Shown: in pieces, positions 53,153-62,100 of the stretch | How the letters are laid out: each line of letters starts with the position of its first letter | Numbering within the stretch: position 1 is the first letter of the stretch | Assembly: GCA_963665265.2 (NCBI GenBank) | Contig: OY762224.2 | Location: forward strand, 1,550,001-1,614,000 | DNA length: 64,000 nt | From: CAXXHQ01 sp963665265 | GTDB taxonomy: Bacteria > Planctomycetota > Planctomycetia > Pirellulales > Thermoguttaceae | Direction: 5' to 3' | Program-made: the position numbers and the translations under genes | The notes under the pieces: model-generated | Databases searched by the model: none | Told to the model about the DNA's origin: nothing | Seen by the model: only the letters and a program-made list of their open reading frames with translations

Positions 53153-54037
53153 TTACATCGCGGCGATTTTTCGTTCGCGTTCGGATTGCGGTTGCGACGC
53201 TTGTTGTTGCGGCGCCTCCGACTCTTCCCGAGGCTGAATTTTGAGGGTGGCGTTCGGCGGCATGCGACGTTCCGAAACGATTCCGCGTTTCGTGGCGGAA
53301 AGGAACTCGAAGTAGATGGCCGCCAACCCTTCCGAGAAGTCCTTGCGAAGAACTTCCAGCATATCCTTCCACATAAGACCGCTGCGATAAATCGCTCGAT
53401 ACGCGGTCTTCAATTGTTGAATTTTTTGGCTCTCGAAACCGGCCCGCTTCAAACCGACCGTGTTCAAACCGACCACTAAGCTGCTCAAACCGTCGACCGT
53501 CACGTAGGGAGGGACGTCTTGAACGATATGGGCTTGTCCGCCGACCATCGCCAATGTGCCGATGCGGCAGAATTGATGCACGGCTACGCCGCCCGAGAGA
53601 TACGCTCGATCGCCGATCGACACATGACCGCCGATCATCGCGTTATTCGTCACGATCACGTTATTGCCCAAGACGCAGTCGTGGGCCACATGGGCGTTAA
53701 CCATTAGCAGGCAATTATCGCCGAGGATCGTATTGTGAGTTTCTTCCAAAGCGGCATGAATCGTCACGTTCTCTCGGAGGACGTTATCCGATCCGACGAT
53801 CACCTTGCCGGGGCGCTCGGGAATATGAACGTGTTGGGGTAAACCGCCGATCGTCGCCCCCTCGAATATCCGGTTTCGGTCGCCGATTACCGTTCCCTTT
53901 TTTATGGAAACGCGACTTTCCAAGATGCAATCTTGACCGATTACCGCGCCTTCTTCGACGACGCAAAAGGGGCCAATTTGCGAACCGGTACCGATTTTGG
54001 CCGACGGGCTGACGATGGCAAGCGGATGGATATTCAC
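53153..54037 (-). CDS. lpxA: Acyl-[ACP]-UDP-N-acetylglucosamine O-acyltransferase LpxA
   Basis: The GTG at 54037 (GAGG eight bases upstream) begins NIHPLAIVSPSAKIG, the standard LpxA start, and gives 294 residues; the frame continues to an ATG at 54103 without further homology. Hexapeptide repeats form the left-handed beta-helix (IGPFCVVEEGAVIG, VIGDRNRIFEGATIG). The catalytic His is in MVNAHVAHDCVLG, and VHQFCRIG and TVGLKRAGF follow as in E. coli LpxA. It carries out the first step of lipid A synthesis, adding an acyl chain to UDP-GlcNAc. The last ~35 residues are a Gln/Glu/Pro-rich tail absent from E. coli. No lpxD, lpxC or fabZ gene is adjacent, unlike in Proteobacteria. Confidence 0.93.
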   Translation of the reverse strand: MNIHPLAIVSPSAKIGTGSQIGPFCVVEEGAVIGQDCILESRVSIKKGTVIGDRNRIFEGATIGGLPQHVHIPERPGKVIVGSDNVLRENVTIHAALEETHNTILGDNCLLMVNAHVAHDCVLGNNVIVTNNAMIGGHVSIGDRAYLSGGVAVHQFCRIGTLAMVGGQAHIVQDVPPYVTVDGLSSLVVGLNTVGLKRAGFESQKIQQLKTAYRAIYRSGLMWKDMLEVLRKDFSEGLAAIYFEFLSATKRGIVSERRMPPNATLKIQPREESEAPQQQASQPQSERERKIAAM

Positions 54038-54469
54038 GGCAGATACCTCAATTTGAATGGCGCTTCCTTGACTAGAGTTTGGCGAACCGTTCCAGGCTTT
54101 CAACCTAAAGCGATCTTCGCGGGCCGCCGGAATTCTGTCGCAAGTTATTATTTCATAAAAGGTTGCGAGAAAATAACGGCAGTCGTAAGCGGACCGTTCG
54201 TTCTATTGAGAACGTTCGCTAATAAACTCTATCGGATATTCCGCCTTTGGCGTTTGATCCGTCTTTGCAAATCATAACGCTTTTTCTGGCTTTCCCATTT
54301 TCCGCTCGACTTGGGGGGCTTTTGCTGTCGTCGACAGTCAGCCGGACCCTTGCCGATTCAATGTCGCATAGCTTAAGATTTGTTAAGTTCTGGCGGAAGG
54401 CCGGTTTCAGGAAAAATCGCCCTTCTTTGCGAAAAATCCCCCGCGTTCTCCCCTTAACAGGAAAGAAAA
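54038..54469. other. Divergent intergenic region
   Basis: Between lpxA (leftward) and the TPR gene (rightward). It holds the promoter at 54350-54379 and, just upstream, an odd-length palindrome CTGTCG-T-CGACAG (54325-54337) that could be an operator or chance. No gene is supportable. Confidence 0.5.
54350..54379 (+). promoter_or_regulatory. Putative sigma-70-type promoter of the TPR gene
   Basis: TTGCCG (54350-54355) and TAAGAT (54374-54379) with an 18-base spacer; about 90 bases before the TPR start. The palindrome at 54325-54337 lies directly upstream. Confidence 0.45.
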
Positions 54470-54835
54470 ATGGCCACTGCCGACCAACTCTATGACGAAG
54501 CGATCGATTTGCAACAAGCCGGGAAGTTGGAAGAAGCGGTCGGCAAGCTCGAGGCCTTGGTCGTCGATCATCCGGACTACATGCTCGCCTATGCCGGGCT
54601 GAGCACGTTCTACAGCAAGCTCGGTCGGCATCCCGAGGCGGTCGAAGCGGCCGAAAAGGTTTGCGATCTCGACCCCACCGACCCGTTCAGTTTTATGGCG
54701 ATGAGCTTGATCTGCCAACGAGCCGGCCTGATTCCGCAGGCGGAACAAGCGATGGCCCAGGCCATGCACCAGCAATGGCTGGCCCGCCGTGAGCAAGGAA
54801 CCGGCGGCGAAGAAGCGGCGGCTTCGGAGGCGTGA
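54470..54835 (+). CDS. Small TPR-repeat protein
   Basis: A 121-residue protein from ATG 54470 (AGGAAAG upstream) made largely of tetratricopeptide repeats: ADQLYDEAIDLQQAGKLEEA, MLAYAGLSTFYSKLGRHPEA and PFSFMAMSLICQRAGLIPQA, spaced at about 34 residues. It ends in an acidic Ala/Glu tail. There is no signal peptide, so it is probably cytoplasmic and binds a partner protein. The gene has its own promoter (54350) and terminator (54926), so it forms a single-gene unit. Confidence 0.85.
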   Translation: MATADQLYDEAIDLQQAGKLEEAVGKLEALVVDHPDYMLAYAGLSTFYSKLGRHPEAVEAAEKVCDLDPTDPFSFMAMSLICQRAGLIPQAEQAMAQAMHQQWLARREQGTGGEEAAASEA

Positions 54836-54925
54836 TTTTCGCATCCCCAACGAGACTTGGCTTCCCGCGTCGCGCAGGAGGCGCCGCCCGCTTTCCTTGT
54901 GATCAAACAGGGCTAACTATACAAA

Positions 54926-54958
54926 AAGGCCGGTCAGTATGACCGGCCTTGCGTTTTT
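54926..54958 (+). terminator. Rho-independent terminator
   Basis: AAGGCCGGTCA (54926-54936) and TGACCGGCCTT (54940-54950) form a perfect 11-pair stem with a three-base loop, then GCGTTTTT. It ends the TPR transcript. The A-run before it means it could also serve the leftward parvulin gene ending at 54987. Confidence 0.92.
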
Positions 54959-54986
54959 CTCGTTCGTCAGAACGAACGCAGCGAGA

Positions 54987-56966
54987 CTATTTTCCGTAGA
55001 TTTGCTTCAACTTCGGAATGTCGGCGTTGGGCGCCTCCGAATCCGAACCCGGCTCGGATCCCGGCGCCGCGGCGGCCTTTTTCGGCGAGTGAGACGTTCC
55101 AGCGAGGAAGTTATCGACCGCCGCGTTTTCAATCAGGTCGTTGAAGTAGTCTTCCATCGTGAGACGGATTTTCTTTTCAAATAGATCGCGTTGGATTTCG
55201 TCCTTCACCGCGTCGAATTCGACTTTTTGCCGCGGAACGATTTTTTCGCACCGTAAGATGACGAACTTGTCGGAATACTGGATGATGCCCGATATCTCGC
55301 CTTCCTTTAACGCGAACGCCTCTTCTTCCACTTTGCGCATTCCGCTATAGCGGCGAATTTCGGGAATCTCGCCGCCGACGGCCTTCGATTTCGGATCGAC
55401 GGAATACTGCTGGGCGAGCTGGCCAAAGAAGGCCGAAGTATTCGTTTTGCGAGCTTTTTCAAACACTTCCTGGGCATGTCGTTGCGAGTCGCATACAATG
55501 GCGCGGCATTGCACTCGTTCGCCGAAATTCGATTCGAAGCCGCGGCGCATGTCTTCGTCGGTCACTTCGACCTTGCCGCCGGCAAGCTTGCGAAGAGCGG
55601 CCGACGGCCAAACCACGTCGCGCTTGTAAAAGTCCAAGGGGATTTTCTCTTCTTCCGTGATTTGCTTTAACCAAGTTTCGACGTCGGGCTTGCCGTCCGC
55701 TTTCGGCTTAACGGCGAGCATCGCGGCTCGTTCGATCTCCGAGTTCATGTCCGCTTCGCTGATCGTAATATTCTTCGCTTTGCAATCTTGTTCGAGCAGC
55801 GTGCGATTAACCATGCTCTCTAAAACCTCGGCTCCGTAGCGATCGAGGCATTCGAGGGCCAAGTCCCGCAAGGCGATCGGTTCGCCGTTTAGCGTCGCCG
55901 CGACGCCGGGCATTTTTTCTCTTTTTGCCGGATCGTTCCATATGTTTTCCAGTTTGGCCGAGCCTTGCAGCTTCTTAAAAATGCCGTCCGAAGCGGTTCG
56001 TAATTTGCGATAACGGATCGACTCGTCCAGTTTCGAGGCGACTTCCTCGATCTTAACGTTTTGGCCAGGGGTAAGCGATTCTCGCTTCACGAAAATGAAT
56101 TGTCCGCCCGCCTCCATCACCGGCGAGATCTCGCCGTCGGCCATGCTGAACGCCGCCTTGTTCAAATTGTCGTAACTGCCGTGCATGCGGATCGGATTCA
56201 CCCTTCCCTTCGCCGCGGCGCTTGGCGCGTCTTCGGAGTAATCTTTCGCGATCGTGCCGAAGTTATCCGGATCTTTCACCGCCATTTCGTGAATCTTTTC
56301 CGCCTTTTCTTTCGTCTTTGCGGCAATGAGGAGTACGTTAACGGACGGTCCGTAGATCGACTCGAATTCGTTTTTCAATTCCTCTTTGGAAACGGCGATT
56401 GAATTGCCGGCGATCTTTTTCATCGCCAGCGTCGGCCACACGATGTCCTCGGCGAATTGGACCGCGCTAATGCCTCGCTCTTGTTTCAGCGCCTTGAGAT
56501 ATTGTTCGGTCGGCAAACTGAAAGTGGCCGCTTGGCGATTGATCTCGTCGTCGACTTCTTTGGGCGTTACGGAGATGTTTTGTTTTTTGCATTCCTGAAC
56601 GATAAGTTCCTTATGAACCATCGTCTCCAAGACTTCTTTGCCGTAGTGACGTAGACAGTCTTGCGCTAGGTCGTCGCGAGAGATGCGTTGCCCGTTAACG
56701 AGCGCGACGATTTGCGGAATCGGCTTTCCCGTGGTTCGACTAATCGCTTCGGCAGACGGTTGAACGGCGGCCTTCGTTCCGGTTTCCGTTTTTACGGCCA
56801 TTTTCGAGGCGGGAACCGATTCTTTCGCCGAAGGTTGCGGAGGCGCCGCCGGGGCCTCGCGTTCGATGCAAAAAGCGATGGCGAACAACAATGCCGTAAT
56901 AGTTTTCACGGCGACGGAAATGGAGCGGAAATGCTCCGTGGAATTTAGACAGGCTTGAAATCTCAT
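54987..56966 (-). CDS. Peptidyl-prolyl isomerase of the PpiC/SurA type with internal duplication
   Basis: A 659-residue exported protein. The start is fixed by AAGGAGG eight bases before ATG 56966. A signal peptide (VKTITALLFAIAFC) leads into two copies of the same unit, each with a SurA-like N-domain (first: VNGQRISRDDLAQDCLRHYG ... VLETMVHKELIVQECK; second: LNGEPIALRDLALECLDRYG ... VLESMVNRTLLEQDCK) followed by a parvulin domain (KDYSEDAPSAAAKGRVNPI and QQYSVDPKSKAVGGEIPEIR). The tail is Ala/Pro/Ser-rich. It should assist folding of outer-membrane or periplasmic proteins. The duplicated whole-unit architecture is longer than SurA (about 430). It stands alone on its strand. Confidence 0.88.
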   Translation of the reverse strand: MRFQACLNSTEHFRSISVAVKTITALLFAIAFCIEREAPAAPPQPSAKESVPASKMAVKTETGTKAAVQPSAEAISRTTGKPIPQIVALVNGQRISRDDLAQDCLRHYGKEVLETMVHKELIVQECKKQNISVTPKEVDDEINRQAATFSLPTEQYLKALKQERGISAVQFAEDIVWPTLAMKKIAGNSIAVSKEELKNEFESIYGPSVNVLLIAAKTKEKAEKIHEMAVKDPDNFGTIAKDYSEDAPSAAAKGRVNPIRMHGSYDNLNKAAFSMADGEISPVMEAGGQFIFVKRESLTPGQNVKIEEVASKLDESIRYRKLRTASDGIFKKLQGSAKLENIWNDPAKREKMPGVAATLNGEPIALRDLALECLDRYGAEVLESMVNRTLLEQDCKAKNITISEADMNSEIERAAMLAVKPKADGKPDVETWLKQITEEEKIPLDFYKRDVVWPSAALRKLAGGKVEVTDEDMRRGFESNFGERVQCRAIVCDSQRHAQEVFEKARKTNTSAFFGQLAQQYSVDPKSKAVGGEIPEIRRYSGMRKVEEEAFALKEGEISGIIQYSDKFVILRCEKIVPRQKVEFDAVKDEIQRDLFEKKIRLTMEDYFNDLIENAAVDNFLAGTSHSPKKAAAAPGSEPGSDSEAPNADIPKLKQIYGK

Positions 56967-57422
56967 CGCGGTTCCTCCTTAAACCGATCGCAAGTTGAGA
57001 ACGCTTAAACGGCGTTGCGGGACTGGCAATATAAGAAATTGCCTAAATTGAAGCAAGGGCAACCATTCCCCCGGGATGCCGCCGTTAGGCCAACTTGCCT
57101 CTCTCGTGCTGTCAGAAAAATTAGAAAAAACGACGAAAGGGGGTTGGAAGTCGGAAAACGTTTGTCAGTACGGCGGGGCAAAGTAATGTTGCTGCAAATT
57201 CAATCTGAGATTTGTTTCGGAACAGTTGTCAAAGATGATAGGCGCCGGAGGAATTTGAGTTTTGCATAACTCATTAATCTAAAAACGTTTGCGAAAAAAA
57301 GTTATGTGATGACGGCTTGACTCTTGCGGCATAAATAAACGGCATCTATTGAAATGAAAGGATTTAGTTCGTAGAAACAGGCATTGAGAGCTTTCCTCAG
57401 CAGACGAGTTTGGGTGATAAAA
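56967..57422. other. Divergent intergenic region
   Basis: Between the parvulin gene and the thioesterase. The half nearest the thioesterase is AT-rich and should hold its promoter, but no clear -35/-10 pair is seen. No gene or RNA is supportable. Confidence 0.4.
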
Positions 57423-57839
57423 ATGGAAGACCGTTTTACGATTATTCGAAAATGCTTTGAAAAAGATCATTTTGCGGCTACCAGCGGCGTTGTTTTAGAG
57501 GAGCTCGGCGACGGTTTCGCCAAGGCGAAGTTGACCGTCGAAGAACGGCATCTGAACGGCGTCGGGATAGTGCAAGGCGGGGCGATATTTACGCTTTCCG
57601 ATTTTGCTTTTGCTGTGGCCTCGAACACCGGCGGGCGGGTTGCCGTGGCGGTCAGCACGAACTTGTCTTTCTTTAAAGCCACGACTTCCGGAACGCTTTT
57701 CGCCGAAGCGAGGGAAGTCTCTCGAAGTCGCAAGCTTTCCGCATGCTCGGTGCGAGTGACTGACGACGGGGGCAATCTCGTTGCGTTGTTTCAAGGCACG
57801 GCGTTCATTAAAGATACCCTGTTTCCGCCATCGCTATGA
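57423..57839 (+). CDS. Hotdog-fold thioesterase (PaaI family)
   Basis: ATG 57423 (MEDRFTIIRK) gives 138 residues, the normal size of a PaaI-type single hotdog domain; a TTG at 57384 adds 13 residues without support. The motif HLNGVGIVQGGAIFTLSDFA corresponds to the family's HxN...HGG...D catalytic helix, here with Gln in place of the usual His (QGG). The strand AVSTNLSFFKATTSGTL follows. These enzymes hydrolyse acyl-CoA thioesters, for example phenylacetyl-CoA or benzoyl-type thioesters. The substrate here is unknown. It has no operon partner. Confidence 0.88.
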   Translation: MEDRFTIIRKCFEKDHFAATSGVVLEELGDGFAKAKLTVEERHLNGVGIVQGGAIFTLSDFAFAVASNTGGRVAVAVSTNLSFFKATTSGTLFAEAREVSRSRKLSACSVRVTDDGGNLVALFQGTAFIKDTLFPPSL

Positions 57840-58249
57840 CGTCGCGGCAAAGGATAGAAGAAAACCGTCTGGCGGGAGCTAGAACCATCATTCGACGATT
57901 CTGAAAAGCGGCGATGAGAGCGGATTTGGTTCTTTAGAATTTTTGGGGTAGGCTCCGGTTTTTGGACGAGAGCCATGCGATTTCCTCTCGAAAAATTCTT
58001 TTCGATTTTTTTCTCCCGCCTGCGCACGCTCAGGAGAGGGGCGTTTGGTCGCCGCGTTTTGTCTTCACTTTCGTCGAGCGAGTCATGTTTTGGAAGTGCA
58101 AAATGCCGAAAGTGCGCATGAATAGAATTAGGGGATGCACTAAATGCGCCTCTGATAGAAAAAATGCGCGAGTAATGAACCGTCACGGATAAAAACAATT
58201 GCCATGTTTGTTTTAGCAGTGAGGCATCGTTAGTCTTAGTGAAAATAAC

Positions 58250-58277
58250 TTGCGTCTTAAGCGAATTTTGATACAAT
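58250..58277 (+). promoter_or_regulatory. Putative sigma-70-type promoter
   Basis: TTGCGT (58250-58255) and TACAAT (58272-58277) with a 16-base spacer. Transcription would start near 58284, about 830 bases before the surface-protein gene. Confidence 0.5.
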
Positions 58278-58283
58278 GATCGC

Positions 58284-58639
58284 ATGCTCATTGTTGTGGA
58301 AGTAAGGGTGATTACCTGTTCAAGCGATCCATTCGGCGTTGCGGGCGATTCACGATATTGTGTTTTTTTTGATCGCTCGCTATTTGCGATAGAATCCTAT
58401 AGAGATCATTTTTGTTCAGCATTTGAGGATTGAGACGCCAACGATTGTTTTGCGTTGCGGTTGATTAACAGCGGTCATGCTCCTTTTGATTTTGCATCTG
58501 TACGATAGGCCGTTCGGCTAGTTAGTATTGTCAGTTGAAGGGCGCGTCTTCACGCCCCTTCGGCTTATCGAGAACGTTTTCCTTTTCACCTGTTTCGTTT
58601 TGATTGTCTCTGTGATCAGAATTTAGAGACGCTTTTTTC
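58284..58639 (+). ncRNA. Candidate small RNA or attenuated leader
   Basis: The span from the promoter at 58250-58277 to a rho-independent-like hairpin, GTCTCT/AGAGAC (58606-58630) followed by GCTTTTTT. It contains a second partly paired hairpin near 58539-58562. No open frame is credible. It could be a stand-alone RNA of about 355 bases, or a leader whose terminator must be read through to express the giant gene at 59115. No known RNA family is recognised. Confidence 0.3.
58606..58639 (+). terminator. Possible rho-independent terminator/attenuator
   Basis: Perfect six-pair stem GTCTCT/AGAGAC with a 13-base loop, then GCTTTTTTC. The stem is short, so function is uncertain. Confidence 0.4.
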
Positions 58640-59114
58640 TTGACGTGTTTATTACGTGCAAGGATCTGGCGGTTTTGTGCGTGCGCGCATTGATTTAGCT
58701 TGAGGGTTTTGGCGTTCGAGCAGCGGTCGCGTTTCGCATGTTGATTTGCTTGTGCTTGTTTAGAGTTTTCGGATGTCGCACGCGAAATCGTTTATTTGGC
58801 GTGTTTTTCGTAACCTAACGTTCGCTCGGCGTTTAATGTCGCGAGGTATTGGATTTTCGGAGGCGATTTGTCCGTTTCGGTTCACCCCGGATTGAACTCG
58901 GGCTATTTAGGCGCTTCCGTTTTCGGGATGGTTTTCGTCGTCGATTGGCAACAGGGGAAGGAGGTTTAGAGAGGACGGCGGATTGGGAGAGATTTGAGCT
59001 GAGTGTTCGCGAAGCGTCGAGCGTTTTTAAATTTACAGGCTTTTGCCGCAGCGAAGAGAAGAGCGCAGCAGAGTTTGCACCGTATCGTATTTCACTTTCA
59101 TAAGGGCCTATCCT

Positions 59115-62100
59115 ATGACGAGAAAGCTTTTGGTTTTGCTGGCCGTTTGGTCGGCGGCGACTTTTATCGCCTCCGCCTCTCAGGCACAGACGCTCTATTG
59201 GAGCGGCGGCACCGCCGCTGCCGGCACTTGGGACTCAGTCACGACGCTTTGGTCGTCCGCGTCCGGCGGAGCGCTCAATTCCGCTTGGGTTTCCGGCGCC
59301 GACGCCAATTTCGCCACAACAGGCGCGGCGTTGACCGTTACGGTCTCGGGGACGCAAGCCGTTCATAACATCACGTTCGGCGGAACGGTTCCAGCTAGCG
59401 CGGGGATATACACGTTCACTTCGGGAATGCTTCAGCTTGTCGGCGACGCTCCGACAATCAATTTCAGTTCGCTCGGCACGGCCGCGATCGTCCCGAGCAT
59501 TACGATCAACTCCGGAGTTAGCGGAACCTCGGGTTTGATTATTACGGGCAACGGGCTTGTCAATATGGCCGGCAATAAGACATATTCCGGCACAACGATC
59601 ATTCGGCAAGGCGTAGCCATAGTAAGCGCAACTTCGACTTCCGCCTTCGGCACGGGAGATATTGTCATTGAGGCCGGCGGTTGCTTTCTGACCGGCGGCT
59701 CCAACGGAAATTACACGGTTAACAATAACGTTCGGTTCACGGGAACCGGCGCCACGCTGACCGGCTACGGTTCGGGCGCCATCATGGTCACGGGCGGCGG
59801 CGGTAGAAATACGACGTTCAATGGCTCCGTGACCGGTTCGAGCGGTCAAATATGGTTCGCAGGCGGCGGAACCAAGATATTCAACGGCGCTTTTTCGCTA
59901 ACGGACAGCAGGTTTCTCGTCGGTTCCGGCGGCGTGACTTTTAACGGCACGACGACCTTGAACGGCAATACTACTCTTTCTGCGACGGCTAGCGGCGCTT
60001 TTACGATAAACGGACCTCTCTATCTTAATGGCGGCGAGGCGGGGGTTCGAGATAGAACATATGTTAGCGTGATTAATGGAGTCACCTATGTTACAGGTTC
60101 CGGCACCTTGACCGCTGCATACCTCGTGGACGGTTGGGGATCCAACCTGACCGTTAATAACTCCATAGTCGGTTCAGGAGCGACCTTGACGCTAAAGTAT
60201 CAGCCTGCTTCAACAAATACGATTCAGAACACAGCATGGCAACTCATCACGGGGAGCGTCGATCTTGGAACGAACGGCACGCTTGTGAAGAACTATTCCG
60301 GCTTTGCCTCGATCGCAGGAACAGTGGCTGACGGCCGAGTATCGAGTTGGGGCACCGTGAGAATCACCGAGGGCACTTTGCAAATCGGCGATAGCACGGC
60401 GAACAGCGGCGCGCTGTCTGAAGCCGCCCTGGCCGCTACCTATGATATCGGGTATACTACTTACGCCGGCGGCAACTACGGCGGTCGTTTACAGTTCAAC
60501 ACGGATCGAAGTTATACTCTCTCCGGATCTATTACGGGGTCCGCCAGCGATAGTATCAATGCGTCCAGCTTCGTAAGCGGTCTCTACATTGCGAAGGTCG
60601 GCACTCTGACTCTTTCCGGCAGCAATTCCTATGGCGGCGCCACGACCCTTGCCGGGTCCGGCGTGCTTCGCTTAACGAACTCTGACGCGATTGGCGTTTC
60701 GAGCCTCGTCTTAAGCGGCGGCGGAACAGGGACCGGATACGTCGCGTTGACGAACAGCATCGCCGCCACGAACAATGCGAATCTTGCCGGTCGTTCCACG
60801 ACTGCCGCGCATTTGGTAAATGAGTCCGGCAGCAACTCGCTCTCCGGCGCGGTTTCTTTGGTTGCCGGCGGAAGCAACTACACGATTCAGTCCGACGCCG
60901 GTTCGTTGACGCTTGGTTCGGTCACGAACAACTCGGCCGACACGGCGAACGCCTTTTTGAACATCGGCGGCGCCGGAAACGGTTCGATCACCGGCGTCAT
61001 CGCCAACGGCACGGCCACCAACGTTTTGGGGCTCACGAAAAGCGGAGCCGGAACGTGGACTTTTGGCGGCGTGAATACCTATTACGGCAACACCGTCATC
61101 AACGGCGGAACCTTGGCCTTGGCCTCGACCGCCTCGATCGCTAACAGCGCAAACGTCGCCGTCAATACCGGCGCGACGTTTGACGTTTCCGCCATTTCCG
61201 GTTTCACTTTGGGGGCTTCCTCGACTCAAGTCCTCCAAGGCGCCGGCACGGTGAAGGGCGCCGTCACGCTCGGCTCGTACGGCTCGATTTACGTCGGAGG
61301 CGCAGGGACTGCCGGAACTTTGACCGTTACGAACGCGTTGGACGTTTCAAACGGCTCGCTTTACTTTGACTTGAGCAATTCCACGTCGGGCGTGAATGAC
61401 GTGATTTCCGCCGCGACGGTCGCCTTCGGCACGAAGACGTCGAAGGTTAACATCGGCATGCTTAACGGCTACTTGGCTTCCGGCACGTACACCTTGGCCA
61501 ACTATACTTCGGCCACCGGTACTGTGGATAACACATGTCTCTACGGCACCGGAACGACTCGCCAAACGTTTTCGTTGGTGAATTTAGCGACCAAATTGAA
61601 TTTGACCGTCTCCGGCTCTTCGTTCACGGAAGTTTGGACGGGCGGCTCAGGCGTTTGGGACGTCAAGGGCGCGACGAACTGGACCAATGGCGGAGACAAT
61701 CTGTATTGGGATTTGGACCATGTTCAATTCACCGATTCGGCTTCCGTCACCACGGTCACTTTAAACACGACAGTGTATCCAGCGTCGGTAAATTTCACGA
61801 ATTCGACGAAGGATTACACCGTTAGCGGCGCCGGGAAAATTTCCGGTTCAGCCAGTTTAACGAAAACCGGTACGGGCAAAGTGATTATCGCCAATACCGG
61901 CGGAAACGATTTCACCGGTCTTGTGACGATCAACGGCGGTTCGTTGCAGTTGAATGACGGCGCCACGCTCGGCTCCGCCGCGTCGTTGGTCGATAACGCG
62001 ACCTTTATCATCAACAACAACGCCGACCTCACTTGGGGCGGCACGGCCAGCGGTTTGAACAATAAAGTAATCACCGGCTCCGGTAGCGTCGTGAAGACGG

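Larger units (their letters stand above)
57840..59114. other. Long low-coding region upstream of the giant surface protein
   Basis: About 1.27 kb with no credible gene. It is T-rich on the plus strand and AT-richer than its surroundings. It holds a good promoter (58250-58277) and a terminator-like hairpin (58606-58639), plus a partly paired GAAGGGCG ... CGCCCCTTC (about 58539-58562). Small frames at 57962-58192 and 58849-59103 show no domain or signal and are rejected. It is probably a long regulatory leader, a small RNA, or both. Confidence 0.5.

Noticed and set aside
57962..58192. 76-codon plus-strand frame in the spacer before the giant gene
   Set aside because: No ribosome-binding site, no domain, composition unlike the real genes around it.
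58849..59103. 84-codon plus-strand frame just before the giant surface gene
   Set aside because: Arg/Phe-rich with no signal peptide or motif, no ribosome-binding site; ends within the leader of 59115.
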